64,000 nt of DNA from Haematococcus lacustris (GCA_030144725.1 JASKMD010000017.1:10024308-10088307), one strand, 5' to 3'. Positions 19,706 to 31,691 are shown, counted from the stretch's first letter. The notes: generated by a model not told the origin, from the sequence alone. Translations and numbers: made by a program.

Positions 19706-21628
19706 CTATGAATGCTTTGCAGGTGCATGCCAACAGCCTGCGGACCCTTTCCTACCACATGACAACGCCGGCGGACCCTTTCCTACCACGCCCCACAATT
19801 GCCTCAGTTGATGTAGGCTGAGCTTAAGTGTGTTCTGAGGCAATGGTTGTATCATGGAACTGTACATGGCTATAACTTGGAGTTGTTGTGTTGCCTTCCT
19901 TGCCCGAGTGTTTGCTTGCTCCTTCGCAGCCGCCTGTTGCTCCGCAGCCGTGGCCCTAAACTGTTGACGTGCTTCAGCTGACGCCAGCTTCATGGTTATG
20001 GATAGCTCCGCTGCTGCACGCTTCTCTCTTCGTTGTTGCTCTTGTAGCTTGCGCGTCACAGTTGCAGCTCCAGCCCTAGTTGCATAAGAGGGGGTGGCAG
20101 TGGGAATGGGGACGAGGGTAGGGGCGGGGTTGGGAGATGGGTCGATGGTTGCAGCTGAGAGCAAAGGGCTGGCAGTTGTGTTGATGGGGGTGGCTACAAG
20201 TACGCATGAGGGGGCCTTGGCATCTGCCACTCGCTGCCGCTTTGCAGCCCTGTTTGCTGCAAGGCTGTCCTCCGTGATGTATTGGTACCAGGTGTGCAAC
20301 GGCTCCGTGTGGGCCTTGACATGGGCTGCCACCTGCGCCGCTCCCATCCTGTCGACTCTGCTGCTGCTCAACGGCTTCAGGGCTGTCTCGCACCCCGCAT
20401 TGGTGATGGGCACTGGACGATACACTCGAGCTAGATGCTCTTCAATTCTAGGTGTGAGGTGTCCAGTAAGGGAGGTGTACTGCAAGCACAGAGCACAATT
20501 GGCACATGGACTGTGAACATGGGTAGTTGCGGGGTATCCTAACCTTACCATACATAGGCCGACCATCTAGCCTATACTGCCTTGTCCAATACCTGTCCTA
20601 GAATGTGTTGCTCTCACCAACAGTTGAAGACGGGATGCTATAGCGTCCTGGGGAAGTTGGTCAAAAACCAGCTTGGCTGCGTGCCGACGTGCCAACACAT
20701 CAGTATCGCCCAATTGGGCAAAGCTGTAAGGCATGTTTGCCATGAAGCTCATGCGCTCAGTATAGTAACGGCGGGTCTCAAGAATGATAGGATGCACCAT
20801 GGTCCAAACTTGCTCGGCAGTCAACTGAAAGTCATGGCCAACCTGAAACACCTCATGGATTGGATGATGTTGCTCTTGCCCTGCCTCAGGCTGTGTGCAT
20901 ACACAATCAAGGAGATGCACCTCCCGTTGATGCCGGGAATGCCACTGACAAAAGTGCCTGCTCTTGCCTGCTTGCGCCCATGACATGTAGGGTTGGAAGA
21001 AGCAACGATTCATGGATGCAAGAAGTGCGCAATGCACCAACAACTCAGAGGAACCTGTCAACATTACTTGTAATGCCATCAGGTTGGTATGGGAGGGTGT
21101 ATTCCATGTGCTAGGTGGGGAGGTAGATATGCGCTTGTGGAGGGCAGCGACAAGGCTACTGTGATGCTCACAACAGTAGAGAGCAATTCTGCCATATGTG
21201 AGCCACCGTGTCATGCACGCCTCCTCTACCAATGGAATGCCAGGCAAGGGGTCCTTGCGGAACTCTATGCTAATGTGGTCCAACACCCAATACAAGTTTG
21301 TGTTGTACCCTGCCCTACTGTACAACTTGCTCTTCCCTGCTACCTCAAAACCATGCTTTGCTGTGTTGTGAAGGATGTGGCAGCAACAATGGACCGGGTA
21401 CACCGGGTGTTGCTGAATTCCATCAACTTGCAACATGTGAGATAAGTGGGTCACTACACTGTTGTTGGTGCCCACGTTGGTGCTGCAACTGTCCACCGTG
21501 ACAAATTGCACCTTCACACCCCATAGCCCCACTTTCTCCATGTGCATTTTAATGGCCGCTGCTTCATGATAGGCATCTCGTGCTTTGGGGTGGAAACATC
21601 CTACAGTAAACTCCATTGGATCACACAA
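19706..21628 (-). CDS. Second transposase-like protein, diverged from the 14-17 kb one; 5' end unresolved
   Basis: Two in-phase exons: an upstream one ending at 20618 with a GTGAGA donor, and 20479-19706 after a TTGCAG acceptor. The upstream exon is open to about 21628, where its true start is not visible. The motifs follow the same order as in the 868-residue transposase: TVDSCSTNVG, HCCCHILHN, CMTRW, then PITNAGCETALKPLSSSR, which parallels [14 protein letters not shown]. The C-terminal 150 residues are basic and coiled-coil. No terminal inverted repeat or target duplication was found, so it may be an old immobile copy or a domesticated gene. The frame is intact across both exons. Confidence 0.5.
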
Positions 21629-21837
21629 GAGCGTGTTTTAGGTTTTGGGAGGTGGTGGAGGGTGAACGGTGGGGTGGGCACACTGTGAACACATGCAACG
21701 CACACAAATGAACATTGTTGCATGTCTTGCATGCTTATGACATGTGTGCATGACATGCATGCATGCAAACATGGCAGATGGCAAAGATGTAGAGATGGCA
21801 AAGATGTAGAGGTGCAGTTGCAGTTGGTTTATTGGTC

Positions 21838-21920
21838 TGACTATGGTGTTGACTATGGTGACTATGGTGTTGACTATGGTGTTGACTATGGTGTTGACTA
21901 TGGTGACTATGGTGACTACG
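21838..21920. repeat. GACTATGGT(GTT) minisatellite
   Basis: About eight units of GACTATGGT with or without a trailing GTT. In one frame they read as repeated DYGVDYGD, but there is no surrounding gene. Confidence 0.85.
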
Positions 21921-22147
21921 TGGCGCTGACCGCGGTAGTCTTGAATCTGTCCCCCCAGAACCACCTCGAAGTTACGCTGGCACGCCTTGCGGATTTCTCA
22001 ACCGGGCACCTACCGTCGGCCCCGTGTAAGCACGCAGCAAGCTAGACCGTCTACTTTCCTGAGATTCCAGGAAGGGGCGCTCCCTACCTACACTACTAGC
22101 AAGTACTACGCTCCCTATTAGCAACTTGGCTCGGAGCTAATACGCAT

Positions 22148-22325
22148 GGCTATGCCCTACAAGTAGGGATCGTCCCATCTACGTAGATCTACGTAGATCT
22201 AACGTTAGATTAGATGGTTAGACTAGATCTAGCAAGCCAATCTAACGTTAGAATCGTCTAATCTAGTCTAGCGTTAGATGGGTCGGGACGGTCCCTACCT
22301 ACAAGTAAGTACTAAAGCAAGTACT
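22148..22325. repeat. Palindrome-rich, foldback-like sequence
   Basis: Contains self-complementary words TCTACGTAGA, CTAACGTTAG and TCTAGTCTAG-like runs. They are bounded by an imperfect inverted pair: TACAAGTAGGGATCGTCCCA on the left, and GGGACGGTCCCTACCTACAAG on the right (reverse-complement relation with mismatches). The composition is AT-rich relative to its surroundings. It is consistent with a small foldback/MITE-like element. Confidence 0.5.
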
Positions 22326-22599
22326 AAGGTGTGACGCTTTAAGAGGGATGACCTGAGGGACCCAGGGACCTGGGGAGAGCATGTAGAATAGAAGAGCACT
22401 TTGTACACTTGGACAAGTTAAGTAAGACACATGTTGACTCATTGTTGCGGTCGAGAGCCAAGCATACAACACTCGTTGCAATGCTGCTTGCTTGCTAGTA
22501 TCGGCTAGTCATCATTTGGCGTTGACGGCTGTAAACTTCGGCCTGCATGCTGCCCCCTATCCCCGACAAGTCGGTCGCAAAACGCGGCATGGCGCCAGC

Positions 22600-24892
22600 A
22601 TGACAGAGCCGACGCTCGCACTAGTCGGACTTGCTGAACAGCCCTTGTCCACGGCCTCGGTACCGGCATGCGTGCCAGCGATACACATAGAGACAGAAGA
22701 GCACGCTCTGCAGCGCAGGGCCAGGGCTGCAGCTGCGGCGCGTCCCTGGCTGTGGTCAGGCCGCTGGCCGGGCGCCCCGCCAACAGCGTCTCACCAAGGG
22801 CATGCATGCGAGACGCATGCGCCTGGCCTGGCTGACAGCCACAGCGCTGCCCCTGTGCCCCCCTGCTCCTCCATTACCCTGTGCAGCAGCAGCTCTGCGG
22901 ATGGCAGCGATGCTCAGAGCAGTGGGAGCAGCAGCAGTCCTGCAGCAGGCTCTGCCCAGGGAATCACAGAGACAGAGGACAGCAGTGCAGCTGTAGGGGC
23001 TGCTGCCCACAGGCCAGGGGCAGCAGCCAGTTGGGTACCCCTGTCCTCTGGGTCAGCCCTGTCTGCTGTGGCAGCCACGGCCCGCTACACCTCCTCCTAT
23101 GCCTGGTCAAGCCTCAGTGCTGCGGTGCCTGGCAGCTGGCGAGCAGCTGCCCCTGCCAGCACTACAACCACAGCCCAACCACCCGAGCAAGCACCCCCAG
23201 CAGCAGGCACCCAGACAGCCGCTGGCCAGTCCACCCCCCTCCCACCTCCCATGCCCCTCTCGCCCTCAGCCTGCCAGCCTCTGGCCACCCATGCAGCCGT
23301 AGAGGCACCTGACAGTGCAGCAGGTGGGGTAGGGGCACCTGCAGGGGGCCTGGGCGGTCTTGGGCAAGGGGTTGGGCAGCACCCCACCCCACCTCACCTC
23401 ACACCTGCTGATCAGCAGCTTGCTGGTACCTTTGCCTCTGCCACTGACATCGCCACAGACCCACCTGCTTCAAGTGCTCAGCTAGCCAGAACAGGCACTA
23501 GGAGCCCCACATCAGAACAAGCAGCAGGGGCTGCAGCAGGGGCAGCAGCAGGGGTGGGGGCAGCCGCAGCAGGGGCAGCAGGGGGGGCAGCAGCAGCAGC
23601 AGTGGGGGCAGCAGCAGCAGGTGATGGCAGTGGCCGGGTGACGGAGCCTTGGTTAGGTCGTGTCAACTGGGGTGCAGCAGCTGCAGCCGCCACAGCCGCC
23701 GGGGCAATGGCTGGCCATGCAGCTGCTGGGGTGCATGCTGCCAGCAGGCTGGGGGTGCAGCCCCTGGTGCAGGCAGCAGCCACATATCTGGGCGCAGTGC
23801 CCCGCCCCGCCTTGCCCGCCCTGCCCTCCCTGCCCGCCCTGCCTGCCCTGCCCGCCCTGCCTGCGCTGAGGCCCCTAGCAGCCGCCGCCGCTCCTAAGGC
23901 TGAGCCAGCAGCTGCACTGGGCAGCCTAGGGGCTAGCGCCTCCCAGCTGCCCCCCGCTGCTGCCGGGCAGGTCAAGCCTGGGGCTGCTGCCGGGTCTGGG
24001 TCAGGGGCAGCCAGTGCTGCTGCCGGGCCGGTCCAGCCCTGCCTGCCCAGCCTGTCAGGGGCAGTCAGTGTGGCCCCTACAGCAGGTGGCTGGGAAGCAG
24101 GTCATGAGGACACCCGCATACCTGCTGCTGCTGCTGCTGCTGCTGCTCACCTGCCAGCGCCCCAGGAGGCTGCGCCTGACCAGGGTCCCTCACCAGCAGC
24201 GACAGCAGCAGGAGTCAGTAAGGCACAACAAGCAGCCTGGGCTGATGGGGTGGCCGCCATGAGCAGTGTAGTCAACAGGGAGGGGCAGGCCAGCCTAGCA
24301 GCAGGAATGGGAGGGGCAGAGGAGCTTCCCCCACCCCCCAGCGCCCTCAGTGCACAGCAGCCACAGGGCATGCCCCCAGCCCCTTACCTCAGCCTGGGGG
24401 ACCCATGCCAGCAGCCCCAGTCTGGCCAGGGGCATCAGCCTGCAGCTGCTGACCTCGGCATAGCAGCGGAGGGGCTGACAGAGGAGGAGGGGGATGGCGA
24501 CGTGGGCGACATCCTTGAAGATGTGCGGGAGGTGCTCACTGGGTCCGCTGCCACCATGACCCTCGCCACCTTCCACCCCACCCCTGCTGACCCAGCTGTG
24601 GCGGTGACATCAGATCCGCAGCACAGCCGAACTCAGGGTCGGGGCCGCCCCGCTCCAGCCCAGCAGCAGCAGCAGGGTTGCAGCAATGACAGTGAGGTAG
24701 CGGCAAGTGGGGGGGGGCCGGGCACTGACCCTGCTGCTGACTTGGTCCCAGGGGGGTGGCTGGCACACCGAGTGAGCAGCAGCAGCAGCAGCAGGGGTGG
24801 GGGACGGGGGGGCGGGGACATGCAGGGGCAGCAGCAGCAGGAGGTAGGTCTGACAGGCCGCAGCTTCAGTACCAGCAGCGTACCTGACCCTG

Positions 24893-24939
<47 letters not shown>

Positions 24940-25739
24940 CAGCAGGAGCTGCTGCAGCGGCTCAGCAAGCAGGCAGGTGTGTCCTCCCCACCCCCAGCGC
25001 TGCAGGCGGCCAGCGGCAGCAGTCTGCTGGAGGGGCTGGAGGCAAGCGTGGTGGGCACGGCCAACCGGCAGGACGCCAGCGGACAGCAGTACACGCTGTA
25101 CCGCATCCGCCTGGTGCAGGGGGGCAGCGCCAGCTGGGAGGTAGGTGCGTGGCCGGGGCCCATGACTGCATGGCTTGGCTGGGAGGGCCAGGCTGATGGG
25201 TAAGGGCAGGGATACGGTCGGTAAGGAGAGGAGAAGGCAGAAGAGGAGAAGGCGGATGCATGGGCAATGCACTTCAACCATGCACCCTAACCGTCTCACC
25301 CAAAACTACCTGAACCACCTAAGTAATTTATACCCCTTATTCCCCTCCCCCTCCCCTTCTGCCTTTGATTCCTGGCCCATGCCCCTCTGTTGACCTCCCC
25401 TGCCCTTAACACCCCCAGCACACCCACATACCTGCAGGTGCGCAAGCGCTTCAGCGAGTTTGTGCAGCTGAAGAAGGCGCTAGTGGCGGCCTGGCCCCCC
25501 GGCCCCGGCCCCGCGCCAGGCGGGTTGCCCAGCTGCTGGGACCGCATCTCCCAGGGCCGCGGCGTGCTGGGCAGCGCTCGCATGAGCCTGGCGGTGATTG
25601 AGGAGCGGCAGGAGCTGCTGCAGCTCTGCCTGGACGCGCTGCTGCCGGGCGCTGGGTCAAACCCCTGGGCCCATGGACCGCCAGCTGCTGGCCCTCACAC
25701 ACACCCTGGCAGCCCCAGCAGCAACCCTGGCGTGTGCCC

Positions 25740-25770
<31 letters not shown>

Positions 25771-28700
25771 CCTGGCCCTGACCCAGGGGCCGGGGAGCTC
25801 CATGAGTCAGGGGAGCAGCAGGGGCGGGGGGCTGCTGCCCAAGGGCCGCTGCTGGTGGGTTGGGAAGCTGCAGGGGGGGCTGTCAAGACACCCAGCTGTA
25901 GCAGGATGACAGGCGGGGGTGCCGGGGCAGCAGCAGCAGTGGGTGGGGGGGGTGGTGCAGGCCGCCCCGCCAGCACAGCAGCTGCAGAGGGGGGCCAGGG
26001 GCCAGGGGAGGGGGAGGGGGCCCGGGGGAAGCCGGCACTGCCTGCAGCGGCAGCGCAGCAGCTGGCAGTGTTCCTGGGGGTGCCTCAGGCCAGGCGGCAG
26101 GCAGCTAGCCCGGGGCAGGGGCTGAGCCGTAGCCTGAGCAGGCAGCAAGAACAAGGACAGCACCGCAAGCAGGGACAGGGGCAGAGGTGTGAGCAGCAGC
26201 AGCAGCAGCAGGGGCAGCAGCAGCAGGGGCAGCAGCAGCAGCAGGCTGGGACCTCCCTCCCACCCCCCTCTGATGATGCCCTACCCCCAGCCCTCCCACC
26301 CACCCTAACCTGCCTGCCTGCTGGTGGCCAGCAGCAGGGCAATGCAGCAGCCCAGCCTGCCCCTTATGTCCACCCAGCTGCTGACCGCCCCCCACCGGGT
26401 GGTCAGGAGGGGCACCACCTGAACCCCTACAGCCACCTAGACCCCGCCAGCAGCCAGCCAGGGGCAACCCCAACCCCCACGCCCCTGCCCCTGCCCCTGC
26501 CCCCCTCAGGCGAACAGGGGGCTGGGGGCCCCCCACCCCTGCCCTGCCTGAGCACCACCATCAGGCTGCGCGTGGACCTGCTGCCCAAGGTGCTCCAGGG
26601 GGAGCTGGTCAGCAGCCAGGGAGGACGCTGCGCGGGCTGTGGGCAGCTGCTGCCCCTGGAGCCAGCCCAGGGGGCGGGGCGGGCAGGCGCATGGCTGAGC
26701 CTGGGGGCCGGCAGCAGCAGCAGGGGACCCCGCAGGTGGGCAGTGGCAGGATCAGGGGGGGGGGCGGGGAGGGGAGGGGGGCACTCCAGTGGGTGTGGAG
26801 GCCCAGGGGGGGTATTGCCTGCCGGGGCGCTAAATCAGCCTGCTTAATCAGGAACTGGCATATGGAGGTGCTGGGCAGGCTGCAGAGTAAGGGCTGTTAA
26901 CTCAGGCAGCTGCAGACCAGTCAAGGGCCCTGGGTTGGAAAAGGAGGGTCTCCAGGGCATGTTTACAGGGTGCGGACATTGCCGGCAGTCTGTTGATGGG
27001 CCTGGGTACCTGCATGGTCATGTAGCCTGTGTATGGAAGTGCAGGGCAGGGCAGGCTTACGGGCCCTGAGCTGGGAAAGCAGGGTCGCAAGGGCACAGGG
27101 CGCCCACTGCCCACTCTGTCCACTGTGCAGAGAAGTCCTTGATGGGCCTGGAAACCTCCTTGTCCAGCTGCAGGGCTGGGGAGTGGCTGGGCTGCGGCAG
27201 CCTGGATCTGTACAGAACTGGCACATTGTAGGGTGGTATGTTCAGCCATTGATTCCTGAACGCATGCATGTACCTGCATGATGTGTACTCGCATGCCTGT
27301 GTTGCTTAGGCATGCCTGTGTGTGCTTAGGCATGCATGTGTACTTGCATGCCTGTGTACCTGTTATGCACCATGTATCAGTGGCTTCCCAGCTATCAGTG
27401 GCTAGCTGCTTAGGTGGAGGCTGTTTGCACAGGCTCCCCTCCTCCCGCTCCCCCTGCCCGCCAACCCTCTGCCTCCAGCATACCGTAGAGCCCCCTCCTG
27501 CCTGCCTGCCTGCCTGCCTGCCTCCATCCCCCGCCCCCCAGGTGCCGCTACACCGGCCGCCTGTACTGCCACGACTGCCACCACAACGCCCTGCACCTCA
27601 TCCCGGCCCTGGTGCTGCAGCGCTGGGACTTCAGGGCCCGACCCGTGAGCTGTGAAGCGGCGGAGTACCTGGCTGCGGTGCAGGGCCAGCCCCTGCTGTG
27701 CGTGTCAGCCGTCAACCCTGCGCTATACACCCGGTGAGGTGTGAGGTGTGAGGAGTGAGGTGTGAGTTAGATGTGTGTGTGTGAGGGAAATGGGTGTCAG
27801 CGGCCCTAACGGCAGGCCTGGTACTGCAGGCTGCACGCTGTAAGGTGTTGTGGGTGACCAGGGAGGGCTGGCGCCGCGCTGTCCAGGGTCCAGTGGCTGC
27901 TGTTGGAGCAGCCGCTGCTGCATCAGCCTGTGGGTGAGCAGTGCATCTGAGGTCCAGCTGCTGGCTGCTGGCTGCAGGGTGCCAGCACTGCAGCGAGCCA
28001 GGCAGCTGCGCCAGCACATTGCCCAGTGCCTGGCAGCAGCCCAGGCGGCAGGTGGGGAGGTGGCAGCCAGGGCGGCACGCCTAACACAGGCAGCAGGTAA
28101 GGCGGCACCCGCCCCTGCCAGCCCAATGACCTGCCTGAAAGCTACCCTTGCCGTCACCCCGTCCCAGCTGGCCAGTCGTGTGATGATGTCTTGTACCTCA
28201 CCTCACCCTGCCTTAGCCTTCTCTCGACCAGTGTGACATGATGGTCGATGGTTGAAGGGGGTGAGGGAAAATGTGACCCACGAACCCCTGCACCCCTGCA
28301 CCCGCTGCAGCCCACACCAACTCCCCTCCCCCAGGACATGCGGCTGGTTCAGGTGCAGGGCTTGACCTGCTGGGTGCTGTCCTGCCTGGCTTTGAGGCTA
28401 AGGCTGTGAGTCAGGCAAGCTGCCATCAGTGCCTGTCTGTCATGCCTTGCTGGGTAGTCCCCCCCTGGGGGTCAGGCAGCAGTGCAGGGGCAGGGGCACC
28501 GGCAGCACCTGCTGCAGCCCACACCAGAACTCCCATGAGGACACCAAAAGACAGGGTCAGGCAGAGCAAGCCTGGAAGACACACCTGAGGGTCTTAAGTC
28601 TGTGGTAGACCCCTCACATGGACCCTGGCCCTGAGCCTGTTCTTGGGGCCTGGGTGAGGTCCAAGACGGGCGCTACCCCCTTGGTGCTGTGGCACTCACA

Positions 28701-29031
28701 GCCCCAGGGACAGCATTGTGAGTAGTGTGGAGTCTCAGGCTGGGTCAGGCTAGTTCAGGCGCAGCAGGCATCTGAAAGAACAACCATGCTGCCCACAAGC
28801 CTCCCGTGAGTCGAACCTGGACCCTGGCCCTGGCCCTGGGTCTGCTCTCCTGTTGCAGGCAACAGGGCCTACCTCATGGACCCCGGCCTCAGCGACTTCT
28901 GGGCCATGAGGGACCTGGCGGAGCTGTCTAAGGGCGCCTTCTCGCAGCTGCCGCCTTGGCTGGAGGCCGCAGCCATGCGGGCAGCGGCCCTGGCGGCCGC
29001 CACGGGTCACCTCCTGCCCGTGCCGTCCTGA
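22600..29031 (+). CDS. PX domain plus Rubicon-homology (zf-RING_9/DUF4206) domain protein
   Basis: Predicted phosphoinositide-binding endomembrane protein of the PX-plus-RH type; RH proteins such as Rubicon, Pacer and PLEKHM1 act in autophagy and late-endosome traffic through Rab7. Five in-phase exons: 22600-25140, 25438-26735, 27542-27733, 27978-28096 and 28859-29031 (1440 residues). Residues 1-810 are Ala/Gln/Pro-rich low complexity with a polyGln run coded by CAG at about 24893-24945. The PX domain spans the first intron: YTLYRIRL, SWEVRKRFSEFVQLKKAL, WDRISQGRGVLG, IEERQELLQLCLDALL (about 815-925). The RH zinc region begins CAGC (about 1245-1248), then CRYTGRLYCHDCHH (from 1281), IPALVLQRWDFRARPVS, and ends NRAYLMDPGLSDFW. 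The last HxxC/CxxC zinc cluster of animal RH domains is absent, as the protein stops soon afterwards. The ATG at 22600 is the first in frame. Confidence 0.85.
24893..24945. repeat. Coding CAG repeat (polyglutamine)
   Basis: About 14 consecutive CAG codons followed by CAGGAG variants, in frame within exon 1 of the PX-RH gene. This is expected to be length-polymorphic. Confidence 0.85.
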
Positions 29032-29071
29032 CTGCCGGGCACACAGGCAGAGCTGCAGGAGGGCACCGCAC
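29032..29071. other. Short spacer after the PX-RH stop codon
   Basis: Joins the stop codon of the PX-RH gene to the duplicated exon fragment that follows. Confidence 0.5.
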
Positions 29072-29176
29072 CCACCACAATGCCCTGCCCATCATCCCTG
29101 CCCTGGTGCTGTAGCGCTGGGACTTGACACGCCGCCCCGTGAGCTGTGAGGCGGCGGAGTACCTGGCTGCGGTAGG
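29072..29176 (+). pseudogene. Duplicated, stop-interrupted copy of the RH exon
   Basis: Starts 40 bp after the PX-RH stop. It reads HHNALPIIPALVL, stop (TAG), RWDLTRRPVSCEAAEYLAAV, an obvious copy of exon 3 (27576-27680). TAG replaces the CAG glutamine codon and there are several substitutions. No flanking exons of the domain are duplicated here. It is most likely a nonfunctional tandem exon fragment within the 3'-UTR or just beyond it. Confidence 0.8.
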
Positions 29177-31229
29177 GTTAGGGCTCGGTGAGGAGAGGAG
29201 AGAGCAGGCGGCCACTTCATGTCAGGAGAGTGGGCAGCGGGCTGGGGTGTGGGTGTGCAGTGCACCCCCTGCCCAGCTTCCCCCACACCCATTCTCAGCC
29301 CCAGAGGGGGAGGTGGAAGGGGCTGGGGTGGTGGGACAGGGGCTGGGCCAGGGTGGAGCGCACCAGGCAGTGGCAGGGCAGCAGGGGCCGCGGGGGCCTG
29401 GGTTGGGTGGGGGGTGTGGGTGGGCTGCTCAGGTGGGTCACTTCACTGCATACAGCTGGGTATGGGGCACAAACACTTCCAGGTGCAGGCAGGCGGCAGG
29501 CGGCAGGCAGCCACTCCACCTTTTGATAGCAGCTGGACGTTAAGCGGCTCGAGTTTGGTTTGGGTCAGCGGGTGTGTGTGGACAGGGCATGGCATCATAC
29601 CCGCCACAGGCAGCACAGCTGAGGTGCATGGCAGTTGGGTAAGGAGGTAATGGGGCCACCAATAGCTGTCACCAACTGCTGCCAGACGTGTTCTTTATGT
29701 AGCTATATACTGCCTGGCCGGGTACGGTGACGAGCTCTGACATTGGGATGCGGACATTGGGATGCGGACATTGGGATACATCTGTTAGTTTGTACAGGGA
29801 GCCCAGTGTCAGGTCAGGAGCGTGCAGTGCAGAGTGGAGTTTGTAGCTGCCAAGGGTGCCCCATGGTTTCAGGAGGATGTACGTGTGAAGGAAATTACCC
29901 ACAGGCCAGCACCCTTGCAGGAGATGTGTCTCGTGGGAAGGCGTGCCGTTACCTGAGGTCTTAGTCCTGGGTGCTGTTGTGGTTGTATCACTCAGTTGTG
30001 CCATGCTCTCTGTCCCTGTCCAGAAACCACAACCCTTGCTAGGTTGTGTGGGAGATGTGTGTTGTCGAGCGTGGAGGGTCATGGTAATATGGACAACCTG
30101 AACTGCCTGACACAGTTGGTTGACCACTTCCCGGCGTGCCCGTTCTATCCCCATGTGGTACGCCCATGTTGTACGCCCATTCGAGCTGCATAGGGGCTGC
30201 ACGACAGCCCTCCAGCCTACCACTATTGGTTCAGAGTCATTGTCGCGGTTTCAGGCTCAAGGGTAATCATTGAAAATGACGGCACTGAGGGCACGTGGTT
30301 GTCTCACGTGGTAGTCGTTGCACCGCTGAGCTGCCGTTGACATTTCACTGTGTGGTGGTAAGTCAAGACGCAGTGACACTGCTGCTGAAAGGGTGCAGTG
30401 GGGCAGTGCGGCGGTCCCGCGACACGGAGATGTGTGATGACGCTGCCTAATTAGGCTATCGAAACCATTTTTAAAGCAACGCAGTGCCTGCCTTTGGCAT
30501 ACGTGAGCTCTTGGCTGATATCAGGTACGCATGCTGCAGCAATCATCCGCCTATGCCAGCCTGTCTTCGCTAGCTAGCCGGTTGCCTAGCCTGCGCCTGG
30601 CAACGTTGCCTGCTGAGGTCTATTCCTAGCCAGCTTCGCCTGACTCACGATCTTGTGCGCGGTTTTCGCCTGCAGGGACGCTAGCCCTGATAACCACCAG
30701 GTCCTGATAAGGTGGGTTGACCCAACCAAGCAGTCCAGACCAGACGGCTCCAAAGACGCCGCGCCACGCCGAGCCCTAGCCCTGCTCCAGCTCGTTGCTC
30801 ATCTGTGCTTGCATCGTCGTATCGTGCCGTTGTGGCTGTCCTGCTGCGCCCACTGGCCAGCAACGATGCAATGCGGCAACTCTCCAGTGAACAACGCCTT
30901 GTGCCCGCATTGAGCTAGTAACACATGGAACCGTTGTTCACTTGTGCAGGCCCAACCCAACACCCAGCGCCGCTTCTACGGTGAGCACCTGTGCCCACCA
31001 CCACCGTGCCACTGCTCTTGCATACCTGCATGTTGACCTCAACCTCAGGGCCTGCTTGCTACACATGCATCTCACCCACCTGCCACCCTACCTGCTGCAC
31101 CCACATGCCATGTCCGCTCAGCCATTTGCATGCATAGTCAATCCAGCCATCTGCCAGCCTGAATACATAGGCTTTGCAAACTCAGGATCAAACCAACCTA
31201 ATATGTGTCTTCTGTCTCCGCTGTCACTT
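29177..31229. other. No gene recognised
   Basis: Holds a GGACATTGGGATGC triplet repeat near 29740-29775 and short open frames without recognisable motifs. The stretch 30653-30913 is open (plus) but resembles nothing I know. Confidence 0.35.
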
Positions 31230-31231
31230 GA

Positions 31232-31341
31232 GCCACCTGCCAGATTGACCGTAGCCTGACCTAGACATGGCATAGCACCCCGGACGAGGCAAGGGAATTC
31301 GTTGTAATTGCAAGCCTGCACTGGCCACGCGCACGTGCTGC
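31232..31341 (+). repeat. Left copy of a diverged 105-bp direct repeat
   Basis: The block from CCAGATTGACCGTAGCCTGA to GCGCACGTGCTGCA corresponds to 31721-31826 (CCAGGTTGACTGTAGCCTGA to GCGCACGTACTGCA). The foldback element lies between the two copies, 5 bp beyond this one. Confidence 0.75.
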
Positions 31342-31346
31342 AGCCA

Positions 31347-31691
31347 CACTCCTACAATTTAGTCCCTGCGTTTGTCCCTGCGTTCTACCGACCTTGTCCG
31401 ATCGGGCTGAAAATTTGATAGATGGCAGTTTTCAGAAATTAAAACATATTTTTCAAGAAAAATATTTGGAAAAATCTAAAAGCTGTTGCGCTGTGGCCCG
31501 AAACCTATCCCTGCACTTATCCCTGCACCTATGCCCCAGGGCCACAGCGCAGCCGCCTTTGATTTTTTCAAAATATTTTATCTGAAAAATATGTTTTATT
31601 TTCTGCAAACTACCATCTATCAAAATTTCAGCCCGATCGGACAAGGTCGGTAGAACGCAGGGACAAACGCAGGGACTAAATTGTAGGAGTG
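31347..31691. mobile_element. 345-bp foldback MITE with arms of about 150 bp
   Basis: The left arm starts CACTCCTACAATTTAGTCCC and the right arm is its reverse complement. The outermost 66 bp or so are identical; divergence rises inward (AT-rich central arms). A 40-bp loop containing TATCCCTGCAC repeats lies around 31500-31540. A CA dinucleotide flanks each side (31345-31346 and 31692-31693), a possible 2-bp target duplication. The arms make mirror-image short open frames on the two strands, which I do not regard as genes. The whole unit would fold into a long hairpin, as a DNA element or as a small-RNA precursor. Confidence 0.88.

Larger units (their letters stand above)
21629..22599. other. 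Intergenic with tandem and palindromic repeats, upstream of the PX-RH gene
   Basis: Contains the GACTATGGT minisatellite and the palindrome cluster listed separately. 22310-22599 is likely the promoter or leader of the PX-RH gene. I see no coding exon. Confidence 0.4.

Noticed and set aside
28780..28830. tRNA-like GGTTCGACTC on the minus strand
   Set aside because: No matching acceptor stem, anticodon arm or correct spacing; it lies within a PX-RH intron.
29072..29176. Functional last exon of the PX-RH gene
   Set aside because: It repeats exon 3 rather than extending the domain, has an internal TAG, and follows an in-frame stop at 29029-29031.
31394..31644. Two similar short open frames on opposite strands (both starting MSDRAE)
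   Set aside because: They are the two arms of the foldback element read outward to inward; symmetry explains their similarity.
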